From Ruminococcaceae bacterium UBA2854 (GTDB lineage: Bacteria > Bacillota > Clostridia > Oscillospirales > Acutalibacteraceae): a DNA stretch of 21,065 nucleotides. The stretch's first letter is position 1, and the number at the start of each line of letters is the position of its first letter. Shown here piece by piece: positions 20,988-21,065 of this stretch. The notes beneath the pieces were generated by a model that ran no database searches, was not told the DNA's origin, and saw only the letters and a list, made by a program, of their open reading frames with translations. The position numbers were made by a program, and so were the translations under genes. Location: the NCBI GenBank assembly GCA_002350765.1, contig DEFK01000007.1:1-21065 (forward strand), written 5' to 3'.

Positions 20988-21065
20988 GCGTGTCAGTCCG
21001 TGTCAGCTGTGTCGGTGTTTCACACACCCCACAATCGCTGTCACAGCCGTCACGCTTTGACACGC
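20988..21065. repeat. CGTGTCAG direct and inverted repeats at the right edge
   Basis: CGTGTCAG occurs at 20989-20996 and 20999-21006 with a 10-bp period. GCGTGTCA (20988-20995) is inverted as TGACACGC at the last eight bases (21058-21065). The pattern suggests a protein-binding region, but it is cut by the window edge. Confidence 0.5.

Larger units (their letters stand above)
11884..21065 (-). mobile_element. Probable mobilisable element carrying a defence cluster (right end outside window)
   Basis: Composition changes after about 11,884: genes from 11,994 to 18,994 are clearly AT-richer than those to the left. The right part has tnpV, a MobV relaxase and an oriT-like region, as in Tn4451-type mobilisable transposons of clostridia. 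No recombinase is present in the window. The left limit is inferred from composition and from the repeats at the junction. I have not identified end sequences or a target duplication. Confidence 0.55.

Noticed and set aside
20825..21065. CRISPR-like array
   Set aside because: The repeats are short, of different sequence and mostly inverted, with no uniform spacers and no cas genes.

Overview
This window looks like the chromosome of a low-to-mid GC Gram-positive gut anaerobe of the class Clostridia (Oscillospiraceae/Ruminococcus-like). Reasons: AGGAGG-type ribosome sites, consensus sigma-A promoters, intergenic spacers filled with short repeats, and a TnpV/MobV mobile module typical of clostridial mobilisable elements. 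The genus is an inference. Almost every gene is on the minus strand, so the window reads right to left.

Positions 1 to about 11,880 are core chromosome: serC and serA (serine synthesis), pyrF and pyrC (pyrimidine synthesis) with an unassigned DRE-TIM aldolase between them, a membrane protein of unknown function with a very basic tail, a small plus-strand Nif11-like gene, a CPA2 cation/proton antiporter, and an HTH-AAA-CYTH fusion protein. Spacers around the biosynthetic genes carry several dispersed repeats. One is a hairpin leader whose 3' arm holds the likely ribosome-binding sequence of both pyrF and the aldolase gene.

Positions 11,580-11,993 form a junction: two 66-bp near-identical hairpin units 157 bp apart enclose a palindromic core. 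Beyond it, base composition becomes visibly more AT-rich.

Positions 11,994-18,994 are a six-gene defence cluster, all on the minus strand and tightly packed. Transcription starts with an AlwI-like type IIS restriction-modification system (two D12-class adenine methylases, then the endonuclease). It continues into a three-gene cassette: a C5-cytosine methyltransferase with no recognisable partner nuclease, a 210-aa protein with a nucleotidyltransferase-like signature, and a stand-alone DUF262 (ParB/Srx-fold) protein with no HNH nuclease domain. This cassette is the best candidate for a poorly described system.

Positions 19,224-21,065 are a mobilisation module: tnpV, a MobV/Pre-type relaxase and, upstream of the relaxase, a dense set of inverted repeats that is a good oriT candidate. 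No integrase or transposase is inside the window, so the element probably continues past the right edge. The simplest reading is that the defence cluster is cargo of a mobilisable element inserted next to the HTH-AAA-CYTH gene.
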